DNA of 64,000 bases from Ectobacillus sp048976805. Its GTDB lineage: Bacteria; Bacillota; Bacilli; Bacillales; Bacillaceae_G. Numbering within the stretch: position 1 is the first letter of the stretch; each line of letters opens with the position of its first letter. Shown here in pieces: positions 9,307 through 16,974 of this stretch. A model generated the notes under the pieces. It was given only the letters and a program-made list of their open reading frames with translations, did no database searches and was not told the DNA's origin. The translations under genes were made by a program, and so were the position numbers. The DNA lies in NCBI GenBank assembly GCA_048976805.1, contig JBHGUR010000101.1, forward strand, positions 62,001 through 126,000, given 5' to 3'.

Positions 9307-9386
9307 TAAACGGTGCGGCAGCATAATATGTATAAGCTGGAAATTGGGACAGGGAATCAAGTGTAGAGCAGCTTGCTCTTTATTAA

Positions 9387-9506
9387 AAATATGGCGTTTG
9401 CATCACGAGCATTGAGTTTGATTATTTTACAAAGCATTATGAGGAAAAAATTATTGAAAACGGTATGGTATGCCGCGACATGATTTGTCTTACAATCGAC
9501 TTATAA
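9387..9506 (+). pseudogene. Possible relic of a coding sequence
   Basis: The open frame after a stop at 9384-9386 reads a 39-residue, protein-like tail (EFDYFTKHYEEKIIENG, then CRDMICLTIDL). It has no start codon, no ribosome-binding site and no recognised family. It may be the eroded 3' end of a lost gene, or chance. Confidence 0.2.
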
Positions 9507-9518
9507 GAGGTGGAGAAC

Positions 9519-9782
9519 ATGGAAGTACATCAAGCTATTACTAATCATTCTAAAAAACAAAACGCTATCGTAAAGGAATTTTTTAAATTGGAAGCGCAGC
9601 GGGAGGCGGCGATTGATGCGGCGGTTGCCCTGTGCATGAATGGGCAGGACTTTTCGGTAGACGCCATTAATGCGGCTACAGCGCAAATCAATCAGCTTGC
9701 GAAGCAAGGAATTGCACCGACGCGCAAATTTGTCACGAAAGAAATGGTAGCCGAGTATACAGCGCGCTTGCAGCAAAAATAA
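9519..9782 (+). CDS. ypbS: YpbS-like DUF2533 family protein
   Basis: This is an 87-residue, largely helical cytoplasmic protein of unknown function. Location right after dynA and length match B. subtilis YpbS. GTG 9510 is in frame, but ATG 9519 was chosen because GAGGTGGAGAAC sits directly upstream. No catalytic motif is visible. The assignment rests on synteny and general likeness. Confidence 0.75.
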   Translation: MEVHQAITNHSKKQNAIVKEFFKLEAQREAAIDAAVALCMNGQDFSVDAINAATAQINQLAKQGIAPTRKFVTKEMVAEYTARLQQK

Positions 9783-9882
9783 GTGAACGCTTTCAAATAA
9801 TAATATTTTCCCGGTTGCGAATTCCAGTAATATATATTAGAATAAGGTTACACAAAGATGAAACAACACATCAACGAATGAT

Positions 9883-9911
9883 TTTACAGTACACCTGAAA
9901 TATGCTATTAT
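9883..9911 (+). promoter_or_regulatory. Sigma-A promoter of the 6S-like RNA
   Basis: TTTACA (9883-9888), 17 bases, then TATTAT (9906-9911) with an upstream TG. It predicts a start near 9918 and no ORF follows for 360 bases. Confidence 0.75.
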
Positions 9912-9918
9912 ATTTTTA

Positions 9919-10105
9919 CAAATAAGAATCGTCCTGCAGTGTACGTGACTTGTTTATGTCTTAAACCAACGATATTAATACGGAAGTCCGATATTTAAAT
10001 GTGGACATCAAGCCTTTTGCGAGAAGGAAGATGAAAGCGTTTGTGAGGACATCCACCTGCGAGAGCGGGTTTATGGACATAATAAGGTGACGGCACAGGC
10101 GGGGT
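9919..10105 (+). ncRNA. 6S-like regulatory RNA
   Basis: The region is non-coding between a strong promoter and an intrinsic terminator. Its ends pair into a long, interrupted closing stem: TTTATGTC with GACATAA, CTT with AAG, GTG with CAC and CCT with AGG. This encloses a large open centre, which is the 6S architecture that mimics a melted promoter. The 5' part (GTCCTG...GTGTAC) and the centre (CCAACGATATTAATACGG) resemble what is recalled of Bacillus 6S RNA. 6S binds the sigma-A holoenzyme and templates short product RNAs; TTAAACC would be a plausible template start. B. subtilis 6S genes lie elsewhere, so synteny does not help. Confidence 0.7.
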
Positions 10106-10113
10106 ATCTACAT

Positions 10114-10147
10114 AACCTTACGTATAAGCGTGAGGTTTTTTATTTTT
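10114..10147 (+). terminator. Terminator of the 6S-like RNA
   Basis: Stem AACCTTACG pairs with CGTGAGGTT, followed by TTTTTATTTTTT. The distal T-tract is also the target site of the family A element inserted here. Confidence 0.85.
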
Positions 10148-10148
10148 T

Positions 10149-10260
10149 GGCGCTGTTAAAGGCTAATGTTGATTTTGATTTATTTGTTGATTGGAAACGA
10201 AAGGCGGCCCCGTTCGCGGAAAGCGTCCGCCTGTAGTGGAAAATCAAGCTTAACAGAGCC
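10149..10260 (-). mobile_element. Family A MITE-like element, 112 bp, internally deleted
   Basis: Ends are GGCGCTGTTAAA and TTAACAGAGCC. It is flanked by a perfect 8-bp direct repeat TATTTTTT (10141-10148 and 10261-10268), which shows transposition into the 6S terminator. Compared with the 185-bp copies it lacks the GC-rich central part. Orientation is opposite to the copies at 15990, 24268 and 59800. It codes for nothing. Confidence 0.85.
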
Positions 10261-10283
10261 TATTTTTTTAGGGAGAGAGAAAC

Positions 10284-11150
10284 GTGAAAAAGATATTGCT
10301 TGTAGATGGCATGGCTTTATTGTTCCGTGCGTTTTACGCAACGAGCGTGCACGGTCAATTTATGAAAACGAGCGCCGGTGTGCCAACAAACGGAATACAT
10401 GGCTTTGTTAAGCATTTATTAGCGGCGCGCAAAGAGGTGCAGCCGACACATATAATTACATGCTGGGATATGGGAAGCACGACGTTTCGAACGGAAACGT
10501 TTGATCAATATAAAGCAAACCGCGGGGCGGCGCCCGAAGAGTTAATTCCACAGTTTAATCTTGTAAAACAGGTGACACAATTGCTTTCTATTCCGAACGT
10601 AGGGTTAGAAGGGTATGAAGCGGATGATTGTCTCGGGACATTGGCTAAAGTGTATGGACGAGAGGGAAATGTTTTTATTCTAACGGGGGATACGGATATG
10701 CTGCAGCTTGCTGATAGCAACATTACCGTTATGCTGCTCCGCAAGGGAATCGGCAATTATGAATATTATACCCCTGAGAAAATATATGCGGAAAAAGGTA
10801 TACAGCCGTGGCAAATTGTCCATGCAAAAGCGTTCATGGGAGATGCAAGCGATAACTATCCGGGTGTGAAAGGAATTGGCGAAAAAACCGCCTACAAGCT
10901 GATTCAGCAATTTAAAACAGTGCAAGGTGTACTTAATAATCTGGAGCAAATAACGAAGGCGCAGCGTACAAAAATTGAAAATGACCTTGAAAACCTTTAT
11001 ATGTCTTTACAATTGGCGGAGATTCATTGTGAAGTTCCAATCGTGTGTCAATTGGAAGAAGCGCTTCATGTTATAGAAGAGCACCATATTAAGAAAATAT
11101 GCGCGGAGCTGGAATGGCGCCGCCCAGAAACACTGCTTGCTTTGCTGTAA
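10284..11150 (+). CDS. ypcP: 5'-3' exonuclease (FEN/PolI N-domain family), YpcP
   Basis: This 288-residue free-standing homologue of the DNA polymerase I 5' nuclease removes RNA primers and flaps during replication and repair. Metal-binding acidic motifs are visible: VDGMALLF at the N-terminus, EADDCLG and TGDTDML. The helix-3-turn-helix DNA-binding motif SDNYPGVKGIGEKTA lies near residue 190. It starts with GTG after GGGAGAGAG. Family A elements lie directly upstream and directly downstream, both in the same orientation, so the gene forms a cassette between direct repeats. Confidence 0.94.
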   Translation: MKKILLVDGMALLFRAFYATSVHGQFMKTSAGVPTNGIHGFVKHLLAARKEVQPTHIITCWDMGSTTFRTETFDQYKANRGAAPEELIPQFNLVKQVTQLLSIPNVGLEGYEADDCLGTLAKVYGREGNVFILTGDTDMLQLADSNITVMLLRKGIGNYEYYTPEKIYAEKGIQPWQIVHAKAFMGDASDNYPGVKGIGEKTAYKLIQQFKTVQGVLNNLEQITKAQRTKIENDLENLYMSLQLAEIHCEVPIVCQLEEALHVIEEHHIKKICAELEWRRPETLLALL

Positions 11151-11156
11151 ATTTTT

Positions 11157-11301
11157 GGCGCTGTTAAAGGCTAATGTTGATTTGGATCCATTTATTGATT
11201 TGGAACGAAAGGAGGCGACTCCAGCGGGAAAAGCGGCTCGGCCCCGCCCGTGGAAAGCGTCCGCCTGCAGTGGAAAATCAACAATCAAGTTTAACAGAGT
11301 C
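11157..11301 (-). mobile_element. Family A MITE-like element, 145 bp
   Basis: Ends are GGCGCTGTTAAA and TTTAACAGAGTC. It starts six bases after the ypcP stop. Flanks AAATTTTT and AAATTAAA match in five of eight positions, so a target duplication is only partly preserved. It shares the altered GGCGC end with the copy at 10149, suggesting a close relation. Confidence 0.8.
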
Positions 11302-11326
11302 AAATTAAAAAAAGGGGGGCATTGTC

Positions 11327-11584
11327 ATGAATGTACAGCATTACATAGCACTCTTGCGGACAAAAGGATTTAAACTATCGGAAGAGGCGTTAGGGTTCAT
11401 TAATTTTGGCCAAAAATATACAGGAGCTACCGATGATGTCGTAATCATTGCTATTGAAACGACTCTAAAGCAGCAACGTTATTTTGATGGCAGTTATTTT
11501 ATAGCACTTTTGGAGAGGCTGCAACAGGAGAAGATTACCGACAAAAAAAGCGCACAAGCTTACGTCCGCGAGCTTGTGCGTTAA
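11327..11584 (+). CDS. DUF6123-like small protein
   Basis: This 85-residue, charged, soluble protein carries the run LNFGQKYTG-like near residue 30 (seen as INFGQKYTG) and resembles a small conserved family of Bacillus of unknown function. AAAGGGGGGC precedes the ATG at good spacing. The 3' end of the gene forms a hairpin (CGCACAAGCT...AGCTTGTGCG) whose T-tract lies on the minus strand. The family A element lies immediately upstream, so its promoter may be inside or beyond that element. Confidence 0.7.
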   Translation: MNVQHYIALLRTKGFKLSEEALGFINFGQKYTGATDDVVIIAIETTLKQQRYFDGSYFIALLERLQQEKITDKKSAQAYVRELVR

Positions 11585-11596
11585 AAAATTATCGGC

Positions 11597-11631
11597 GCCG
11601 AAAGCAGAGGCGCAATGCCTCTGCTTTCGGC
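11597..11631. terminator. Strong terminator, mainly for the minus-strand eamA operon
   Basis: The 15-bp perfect stem GCCGAAAGCAGAGGC / GCCTCTGCTTTCGGC is followed on the minus strand by ATAATTTTTT. A second hairpin at 11551-11580 may back it up. Confidence 0.85.
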
Positions 11632-11656
11632 TTTATGAATCTGTTAATAATACGGG

Positions 11657-12562
11657 TTATGTGGCCTGGGCTTTTTCTTTTGGCTTGCTAGGCAGCTCCG
11701 CAAAAATCATGCCGAACAAAATAAAGGCGCAGCCAGCAATTGCAGTCGCTGTTAATCGTTCGTTTGCAACAATGACGCCTGTTAAGGCCGCAAATACAGG
11801 CTCCATCGCTAAAATAACCGCGACGCGGGTCGGGGGTGTGTACTTCTGGGCGGCTGTTTGTACGAAAAATGCTAAGGCGGTTGCTAATAAAGCCGTAAGC
11901 ATTAAGGAGAATAAAAATGATTCGTTTGTCCAAAGTGATGACGATAGCGCTACCTTCCAGTCTTCAAATAAAATGGCGGATATCAAAGAGAATACACCGA
12001 CGGCTAAGATTTGAATTGTACTTAAAAACAGTGCAGAATACTGTTGTGAATACTTGCCATTTACTAAAATATGAAGAGCGAATGACACGGCGCAGCATAG
12101 CACAAGTATATCACCTTTATTTAAAGTGAATGAGTTTTCGGCTGTCAGCAGGAATAAGCCGATAGTGGCAGTTATGGCTCCTAAAACCGCAAATAATCCC
12201 GTTTTCTGTCTTAAAAAGATAAATGAGAAAATGGGAACCATAACGATACTTAATCCGGTTAGAAACCCCGCCTTTGAGGAAGTTGTATATAACAGCCCAA
12301 ACGTTTGAAACAAATAGCCGCCAAATAAAAAAATGCCGATTACAATGCCTGGACCAATATTAGTGCGCAGGGAAAATGTGTTTTGTTGCTTTGGCAAGAT
12401 TAGTTGGATGAGGAGCAGGATTATGCCGGCGAGCAAAAAACGCACCGCATTGAAAGTGAAGGGTTCTACGAGAGATACAGCGTGCTGTACAACAACAAAG
12501 GTCGTTCCCCATATAAATGCTACAAACAACAACCCGAGATGGGCCAATATTACATTCCGCAA
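11657..12562 (-). CDS. EamA/DMT family transporter
   Basis: This 301-residue protein has ten predicted hydrophobic helices in two repeated five-helix halves, typical of EamA drug/metabolite transporters (WGTTFV near residue 18; second half with a proline-rich AMEPVFAALTG motif). The substrate is unknown. It starts with TTG, with GGAGG seven bases upstream. It follows ypdQ after only four bases, so the two are co-transcribed on the minus strand. Confidence 0.9.
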   Translation of the reverse strand: MRNVILAHLGLLFVAFIWGTTFVVVQHAVSLVEPFTFNAVRFLLAGIILLLIQLILPKQQNTFSLRTNIGPGIVIGIFLFGGYLFQTFGLLYTTSSKAGFLTGLSIVMVPIFSFIFLRQKTGLFAVLGAITATIGLFLLTAENSFTLNKGDILVLCCAVSFALHILVNGKYSQQYSALFLSTIQILAVGVFSLISAILFEDWKVALSSSLWTNESFLFSLMLTALLATALAFFVQTAAQKYTPPTRVAVILAMEPVFAALTGVIVANERLTATAIAGCAFILFGMIFAELPSKPKEKAQAT

Positions 12563-12566
12563 TATT

Positions 12567-12962
12567 CTACCTCCGTTCGTTTTTTGAAATGGCTTTGCGC
12601 GCCAATTCGTCCGCTACCTTGTTTTGTTGGCTCGGAATCCACTTAATAAAAAATAAATCAAATTGTTCAATGAGACGAAGCGCCTCTTCTAATAAAGGAA
12701 GATACGCTTTGTTTTTGGCGTAGCGTTTTTCAATTGCCCGCTCAACAAGCTCGGAGTCCGTCCGAAACGATACAACTTTATAATTATGCTCTAGACAAAT
12801 TTGTAATGCCGCAAGCAAAGCGTGATATTCCGCTTCATGATTGCTCATTATACCGAGCGGAATTGCCAACTGCATCGGTTGTTCGATGCCTTTAATAAAA
12901 ATTCCCGCCCCGGATGGCCCAGGATTTCCTTTTGTCGCTCCGTCGATATATACTTCAATCAC
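12567..12962 (-). CDS. ypdQ: RNase H-fold protein, YpdQ-like
   Basis: This 131-residue protein is close to the minimal RNase HI size. All four acidic catalytic positions seem present: Asp in YIDGATKGNPG, Glu in NHEAEYHALL, Asp in RTDSELV and Asp in KVADELARKA. RNase HI degrades RNA in RNA-DNA hybrids; B. subtilis YpdQ is reported as a poorly active relative, so activity here is an inference from the residues. It starts with GTG after GGGGGC. It is divergent from ypeP, another RNase H-fold gene. Confidence 0.87.
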   Translation of the reverse strand: MIEVYIDGATKGNPGPSGAGIFIKGIEQPMQLAIPLGIMSNHEAEYHALLAALQICLEHNYKVVSFRTDSELVERAIEKRYAKNKAYLPLLEEALRLIEQFDLFFIKWIPSQQNKVADELARKAISKNERR

Positions 12963-13178
12963 TCTTACAGCCCCCGTTCTAAGTCAATAAACAAAGTGGT
13001 ATAAGCATATTATAACAAGATAGTTTTTGTGAAAAAAGGAAAAAGAACAACACATTTAAGCCGTTCTGCTTTAATTGAAATTAAAGCGGGTAATATGAAA
13101 ACGAGAGGAAAATATAAAATAAAAACAGAATATCATTTCATAGAGCATATACATCTTTGGAAATAAAGGAGAACTAAT

Positions 13179-13838
13179 ATGAGATATCGGATAGAATGGA
13201 CGTATAAAATAAAGCAGGGCCAAGAAACGGTTTTGCAAACAGAATATATGGCGTTAGAAGAGGCGCTTTTGTTTGCGCACGATTTCGAGAGAACGGGGCG
13301 TATGAAGGATATTGTTTTTTACGATGAAATGGGGGCACATTGGACAAAGAAAGAAGCGGCAAAGCTGGTAAAACAGGCGGAGGAAGAGCCGCAGGACATT
13401 GTATTATATTTTGACGGAGGATTTGATTTGCAGTCGAAACAAACGGGCGTTGGTGTGAGTATTTACTATAGAAAAAACGGAAACACTTATCGTATTCGCC
13501 GCAATGGACAATTTAGTGATCTTAGCAATAATAATGAAGCGGAATACGCGGCACTTTTGTATGGAATGCAAATTTTGGAGGAGCTGGGCATACAGTATCA
13601 ACAGATCACGTTGCGCGGCGACTCCCAGGTTGTCTTAAATCAATTGTCAGGAGAGTGGCCTTGCTATGAGGAAAATTTAAATCGCTATCTTGACAAAATT
13701 GAAGACAAAAGCAGGCAACTGAAGCTGAAACTTATATATGAGCCGGTTTCCCGCAAAGGAAACAAAGAAACGCATCAGCTTGCAACCCAAGCTTTAGAAG
13801 GAACCCTCATCGATAGCCACTCGAAGGTAGAGGAGTAA
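13179..13838 (+). CDS. ypeP: RNase H-fold protein with N-terminal extension, YpeP-like
   Basis: This 219-residue protein has an N-terminal ~70-residue domain of unknown role and a C-terminal RNase H fold. Catalytic-type residues are visible: Asp in LYFDGGFD, Glu in NNEAEYAAL and Asp in LRGDSQVV. The fourth position, normally Asp in xADxLA, reads THQLATQ with His instead, so nuclease activity may be changed or lost. AAAGGAGA precedes the ATG. It is followed by ypeQ in the same direction, as in B. subtilis. Confidence 0.85.
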   Translation: MRYRIEWTYKIKQGQETVLQTEYMALEEALLFAHDFERTGRMKDIVFYDEMGAHWTKKEAAKLVKQAEEEPQDIVLYFDGGFDLQSKQTGVGVSIYYRKNGNTYRIRRNGQFSDLSNNNEAEYAALLYGMQILEELGIQYQQITLRGDSQVVLNQLSGEWPCYEENLNRYLDKIEDKSRQLKLKLIYEPVSRKGNKETHQLATQALEGTLIDSHSKVEE

Positions 13839-13855
13839 AGGAGAGGTGTAGGAGA

Positions 13856-14032
13856 GTGAAGAAAAAGCAGCTCATTGCAGAGGTAAATGATTTGCTTGAA
13901 ACATATTGCGACGGCTGTTTTTTAAACCGTTATTTCCGCAAAGAGCACGGAAAGAGCCACGCCCAATCTTTTTGCATTAAGCAGTGCACAGTAGGCGAAC
14001 AGCTAAAAGAGTATGGAAAAAAGCTTTCTTGA
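13856..14032 (+). CDS. ypeQ: Small zinc-finger domain protein, YpeQ-like
   Basis: This 58-residue protein starts with GTG. It carries CDGCF near residue 18 and CIKQC near residue 40, a four-cysteine pattern (CxxC...CxxxC) suited to zinc binding. Order and size match B. subtilis YpeQ, which follows YpeP. GGAGAGGTGTAGGAGA precedes the start. It is followed by a terminator, closing a ypeP-ypeQ unit. Its function is unknown. Confidence 0.85.
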   Translation: MKKKQLIAEVNDLLETYCDGCFLNRYFRKEHGKSHAQSFCIKQCTVGEQLKEYGKKLS

Positions 14033-14035
14033 ATA

Positions 14036-14063
14036 AAAAAACCGCTTGCGAGGCGGTTTTTTT
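14036..14063 (+). terminator. Terminator after ypeQ
   Basis: AAAACCGC...GCGGTTTTTTT is a short GC stem with flanking A- and T-tracts. Confidence 0.88.
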
Positions 14064-14068
14064 ATTTG

Positions 14069-14092
14069 GGCTCTGTTAAACACCGATGTTGC
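14069..14092 (+). repeat. Solo terminal end of a family A element
   Basis: GGCTCTGTTAAAC followed by CCGATGTTG matches the left end of the complete copies, but no matching right end follows. It is probably a remnant after deletion. Confidence 0.55.
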
Positions 14093-14117
14093 TTTTAATG
14101 TGTATGTTGCTTTTTTG

Positions 14118-14366
14118 TTATTGCTGCGCTTCTTGCAGCTGATGTTCACATTGCATCAGTTTGTTTTCTTCGTTTTGCAAAAAGACTTCGTCTAGGTCAG
14201 TAGCAACGCTTTTCATTTGTTCGAGCTGGGAACGCGCTTGTTGGACGGTCGCCGCCGCGTGCTGCAACAGCTCGGGATCCATGCTGATAGTAGCGGTACC
14301 GACCATTTTTTGCGCTGCCTCTACCTTCATTCGCACTTGTTCGAAATCAGTGAATGGTTTACTCAA
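14118..14366 (-). CDS. DUF2564-like helical protein
   Basis: This is an 82-residue, Gln/Glu-rich helical protein of unknown function. It starts with TTG and AAAGGAGGAG is close upstream. A small helical protein of this type lies in the same cspD-ypeP neighbourhood in B. subtilis. No catalytic motif is seen. It lies downstream of cspD in the same direction but after a terminator. Confidence 0.7.
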   Translation of the reverse strand: MSKPFTDFEQVRMKVEAAQKMVGTATISMDPELLQHAAATVQQARSQLEQMKSVATDLDEVFLQNEENKLMQCEHQLQEAQQ

Positions 14367-14534
14367 GGCATACTCCTCCTTTACTGCTTATCAAGATTAT
14401 TGTTTGTTCACCGAAATAGAAATATGCAGTATTTTATACGTTTAGAAGTGATAAACTGCCGGCAGGGAAGGCAATTTGCTATTTGGAAATTATAAGGCAA
14501 CGTTGCCTAAAGATTGGCTTAATGGGGAAATGTT

Positions 14535-14568
14535 AAAAAAGGCTGCCCAACGTGCTTTGGACAACCTT
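14535..14568 (-). terminator. Terminator of cspD
   Basis: On the minus strand AAGGTTGTCCAA pairs with TTGGGCAGCCTT (two G-U pairs) and runs into TTTTAAC. Confidence 0.85.
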
Positions 14569-14582
14569 ACGTATTTAAACGA

Positions 14583-14780
14583 TTATAATTTTACAACGTT
14601 AGCAGCTTGAGGTCCACGGTTGCCCTCAACGATATCAAAAGAAACTTCTTGGCCTTCTTCTAAGGACTTGAAGCCTTCTCCTTGAATCGCGCTGAAGTGA
14701 ACGAATACATCGTCTCCGCCTTCTACTTCGATAAATCCAAAGCCTTTTTCGTTGTTAAACCATTTTACTTTTCCTTGCAT
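14583..14780 (-). CDS. cspD: Cold-shock protein (CspD type)
   Basis: This 65-residue OB-fold RNA/DNA chaperone has RNP1-like KGFGFIEV and RNP2-like VFVHFSAI motifs. It is nearly identical in layout to B. subtilis CspD. A longer in-frame reading to 14894 exists; ATG 14780 was chosen because TAGGAGGAAATGTAAC precedes it and the protein then starts MQGKVKWF. A promoter at 14872-14901 gives an ~85-base leader, in keeping with leader control of cold-shock genes. Confidence 0.97.
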   Translation of the reverse strand: MQGKVKWFNNEKGFGFIEVEGGDDVFVHFSAIQGEGFKSLEEGQEVSFDIVEGNRGPQAANVVKL

Positions 14781-14871
14781 GTTACATTTCCTCCTAAAAA
14801 AGTGGCTTTCATCATTTAGAGAGCATACCCATTTTCCAATAGCTTTATGTATGTTTCTAAATAACAAATTA

Positions 14872-14901
14872 ACTATACATGAAAATATAGGCAATAGTCA
14901 A
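14872..14901 (-). promoter_or_regulatory. Sigma-A promoter of cspD
   Basis: On the minus strand TTGACT, an 18-base spacer and TATAGT are read. The rest of 14902-15237 contains no ORF or repeat that can be supported. Confidence 0.75.
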
Positions 14902-15237
14902 GTAAGCGCTTCAAAAACATAGTAGCTGCTCTTACTTATAATCCAAGTTTATCTATACTAGCCATTTTGCCTCATTGGACAAGGAATTTTAAAAGCCGAG
15001 ATGGAATATATAAAAATGAGAAATAAGGGGTATTGGTTAAGAACCTTTGACAAATATTGAGAAGGAAGGGCAGCAACGCAACGTTATATTATATTTATTT
15101 TGCAGATAGATGCTATGGATAAACCGGAAATAATTCGTGGCTGTGCAACATAGTATATGCACAGAAGTATAAGCGGGGAAGCAAAGGAAAAACAATTTGA
15201 TAGAAGCTTTACTTTATTTTCGTGAGGAGGAGTACAC

Positions 15238-15528
15238 ATGTATCGAACGACTGTTGGTGGAAAAGAAATTATCGTAAAATTAGCGACGAAACTTGCAAAA
15301 GGGTTAGAAGACCGCACACCTGTTTATGAAGCGGTGCTTTCCGTTGCGCCAAGAGTGCTATCCCGTCCGGAGCAAACAAGCTTTGCGGTTCATTCTAATA
15401 TGGGACTTATTATTGGGGAAGTGCACCGCGGGGAAATTGTCGTCTTTTCTGTTGAACATATTATCGAGAAGCAAAATATTTTTCAGCAATTATTGGAACA
15501 AACCTTTGAACGAGGAGCAAATTTCTAA
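15238..15528 (+). CDS. Hypothetical protein, 96 residues
   Basis: An excellent ribosome-binding site (GAGGAGGAG) precedes the ATG, and base usage looks coding. The protein is soluble, with mixed alpha/beta character, a basic N-terminal third and an acidic, helical C-terminus. No family is recognised. It stands alone between cspD (divergent) and another small unknown gene. Confidence 0.65.
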   Translation: MYRTTVGGKEIIVKLATKLAKGLEDRTPVYEAVLSVAPRVLSRPEQTSFAVHSNMGLIIGEVHRGEIVVFSVEHIIEKQNIFQQLLEQTFERGANF

Positions 15529-15656
15529 AAGATATCTTCGTTTTTTATACCGTATGCTCTACAGGAAGTTATCCACAGCTTTTGCGAATTTTTATAGCAT
15601 AATATGGATAACGTGTGATATAGTAAGGGTAGAAATTGCAACAGGAGTGATAAAAC

Positions 15657-15881
15657 ATGATTCTATGCGAATGGCAAGACTTCTCTACTGAAACAGAAAC
15701 GTTCACACAAGAGAAATTTGAAGAAATCGTCGGCGACGAGTTCGATGCGATGATGGTAGATGAAACAGGATTTCCGATGTATATTTGGACATCCAATTAT
15801 GTATGCATCGTAACGAAAAGAAGCAAAATTGTAGAGGAAGTAGAATTTAAAACAATTCCGCGAAATCCGGTTTGTGAATAA
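15657..15881 (+). CDS. Hypothetical acidic protein, 74 residues
   Basis: ACAGGAG precedes the ATG. The N-terminal half is strongly acidic (EKFEEIVGDEFD), followed by aromatic and Val-rich strands. No family is recognised. A clear terminator follows at 15892, supporting a real transcription unit. A perfect DnaA-box sequence (TTATCCACA) lies upstream at 15569 but is single. Confidence 0.6.
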   Translation: MILCEWQDFSTETETFTQEKFEEIVGDEFDAMMVDETGFPMYIWTSNYVCIVTKRSKIVEEVEFKTIPRNPVCE

Positions 15882-15891
15882 TAATGAGAGC

Positions 15892-15923
15892 AACTGCAAT
15901 AGTAGTTATTGCAGTTGTTTTTG
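15892..15923 (+). terminator. Terminator after the 74-residue ORF
   Basis: AACTGCAATA pairs with TATTGCAGTT, then GTTTTTGTTT. Confidence 0.9.
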
Positions 15924-15989
15924 TTTAGGCTACCTTGAAAAATAAAAATTTTTTATCTATTGTGGTGCGAGTTATATTCTTGCATGGAT

Positions 15990-16174
15990 GTCTCTGTTAA
16001 ACTCGATTGTTGATTTTCCACTACAGCCGGACGCTTTCCGCGGGCGGGGCCGAGCCGCTTCCCTCGCTGCGCTCAGCCTAGGGTCTCGGCTATCCCGCTT
16101 TTCCCGCTGGAGTCGCCGCCTTTCGTTCCAAATCAACAAATGAATCAAAATCAATAGTAGCCTTTAACAGAGCC
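15990..16174 (+). mobile_element. Family A MITE-like element, full length (185 bp)
   Basis: Ends are GTCTCTGTTAAA and TTTAACAGAGCC. The centre is GC-rich and can form stems (GGGCGGGGCCGAGCC; GGGTCTCGGCTATCCC). The flanks GCATGGAT and TATAATTA do not match, so no target duplication survives. A minus-strand ORF across it is a by-product of the repeat. Confidence 0.85.
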
Positions 16175-16200
16175 TATAATTAAAGTACAGGATCTCAATC

Positions 16201-16391
16201 TATATACATCCAATTTATTATTTGGACATATACATCGCGGCTAAGTAGAACAAACAGCAACTTATACTTGCTCTCTCTCTGGTTTTCCGCCGCATGGGGC
16301 AGGAATAGGTTTTGACCGCTTCTATGCATAGCCGTATGCTCTCTCCCCCTTCAAAAGAAAGGTTTTATGTTCTTTTTCTAACTTGTATTTA
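16201..16391 (+). repeat. Family B repeat, copy 1
   Basis: About 190 bp closely similar to 28426-28616 and, less so, 60003-60170. Shared blocks include TTTATTATTTGGACATATAC, GGCAGGAATAGGTTTTGACC and GCTTCTATGCATAGC. It has no coding capacity and no clear terminal inverted repeats. It begins 26 bases after the end of a family A element. Confidence 0.8.
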
Positions 16392-16439
16392 TATAGATGA
16401 GTGTCTAGCTTTGGGCGCCCTGCGCTTTTCGTAATATGC

Positions 16440-16624
16440 GCTTCATTTGTTATTTCGACATAGATACTGCCTCGAAATTATCGATTGCTTAGCCTGCAAA
16501 TACAGAGACAGAAGCGCAGCTATCCTGTATTTTCCCCCTGAAATAGGCCGCTGTTAAAGCTCCTTTTTCATATGAGCAGAATGATCTCTCTCCCTCAAAA
16601 AGACAAGTTTTGTTAATACTTTCG
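16440..16624 (+). repeat. Family B repeat, degenerate tandem copy
   Basis: Only the ends match clearly: TTGTTATTTCGACATAGATAC at the start and GATCTCTCTCCCTCAAAAAG near the end, at about the right spacing. It reads as an eroded second copy right after copy 1. Confidence 0.4.
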
Positions 16625-16796
16625 CCGTATTTACAATTGGCAACAATCTCTTTTCGAAAAATGAGCATTTTCTACCTTTTTCATAAGTCATACTATGTCG
16701 TTTGTTGTCTGCTTGTGTAACGTTAGCGGATTGAAATAATGCTGAAAATTTATATTTATTACATTGCTATAAAATTAGGATGATTGCAATCAAGAT

Positions 16797-16848
16797 TGCC
16801 ACAAGGCGCACTTCGTTCTTTATAAAGAACGAAGTGCGCCTTGTGGCA
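16797..16848. repeat. 52-bp perfect palindrome without a loop
   Basis: TGCCACAAGGCGCACTTCGT...ACGAAGTGCGCCTTGTGGCA is perfectly self-complementary over 26 bp per arm, with centre TTTATAAA. It has no T-tract on either side, so it is not a typical terminator. It lies in the long gap upstream of the symporter operon. Confidence 0.95.
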
Positions 16849-16974
16849 GGGTTTGGACATTTAATTGCGTTATAACATTGTTACAGCATGAATGGGAGGG
16901 ATTTTGTTTCGTGAGTGCTTAATATCACAATAAGTTATTTTAAAAAGTTGGTACAAATTGGCTAAATTTGTCTA

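Noticed and set aside
9783..9797. cre-like sequence GTGAACGCTTTCAA after ypbS
   Set aside because: Only one half matches well and it lies too far upstream of the next promoter to be convincing.
15569..15577. Perfect DnaA box TTATCCACA
   Set aside because: It is a single box with no AT-rich unwinding element or other boxes, so not an origin.
10166..16154. Recurring peptide RPRP-KASxCSGKS in ORFs at 10166, 11137 and 15972, resembling a P-loop (SGKS)
   Set aside because: It arises from translating the family A repeat in one frame. The ORFs lack ribosome-binding sites and differ outside the repeat.
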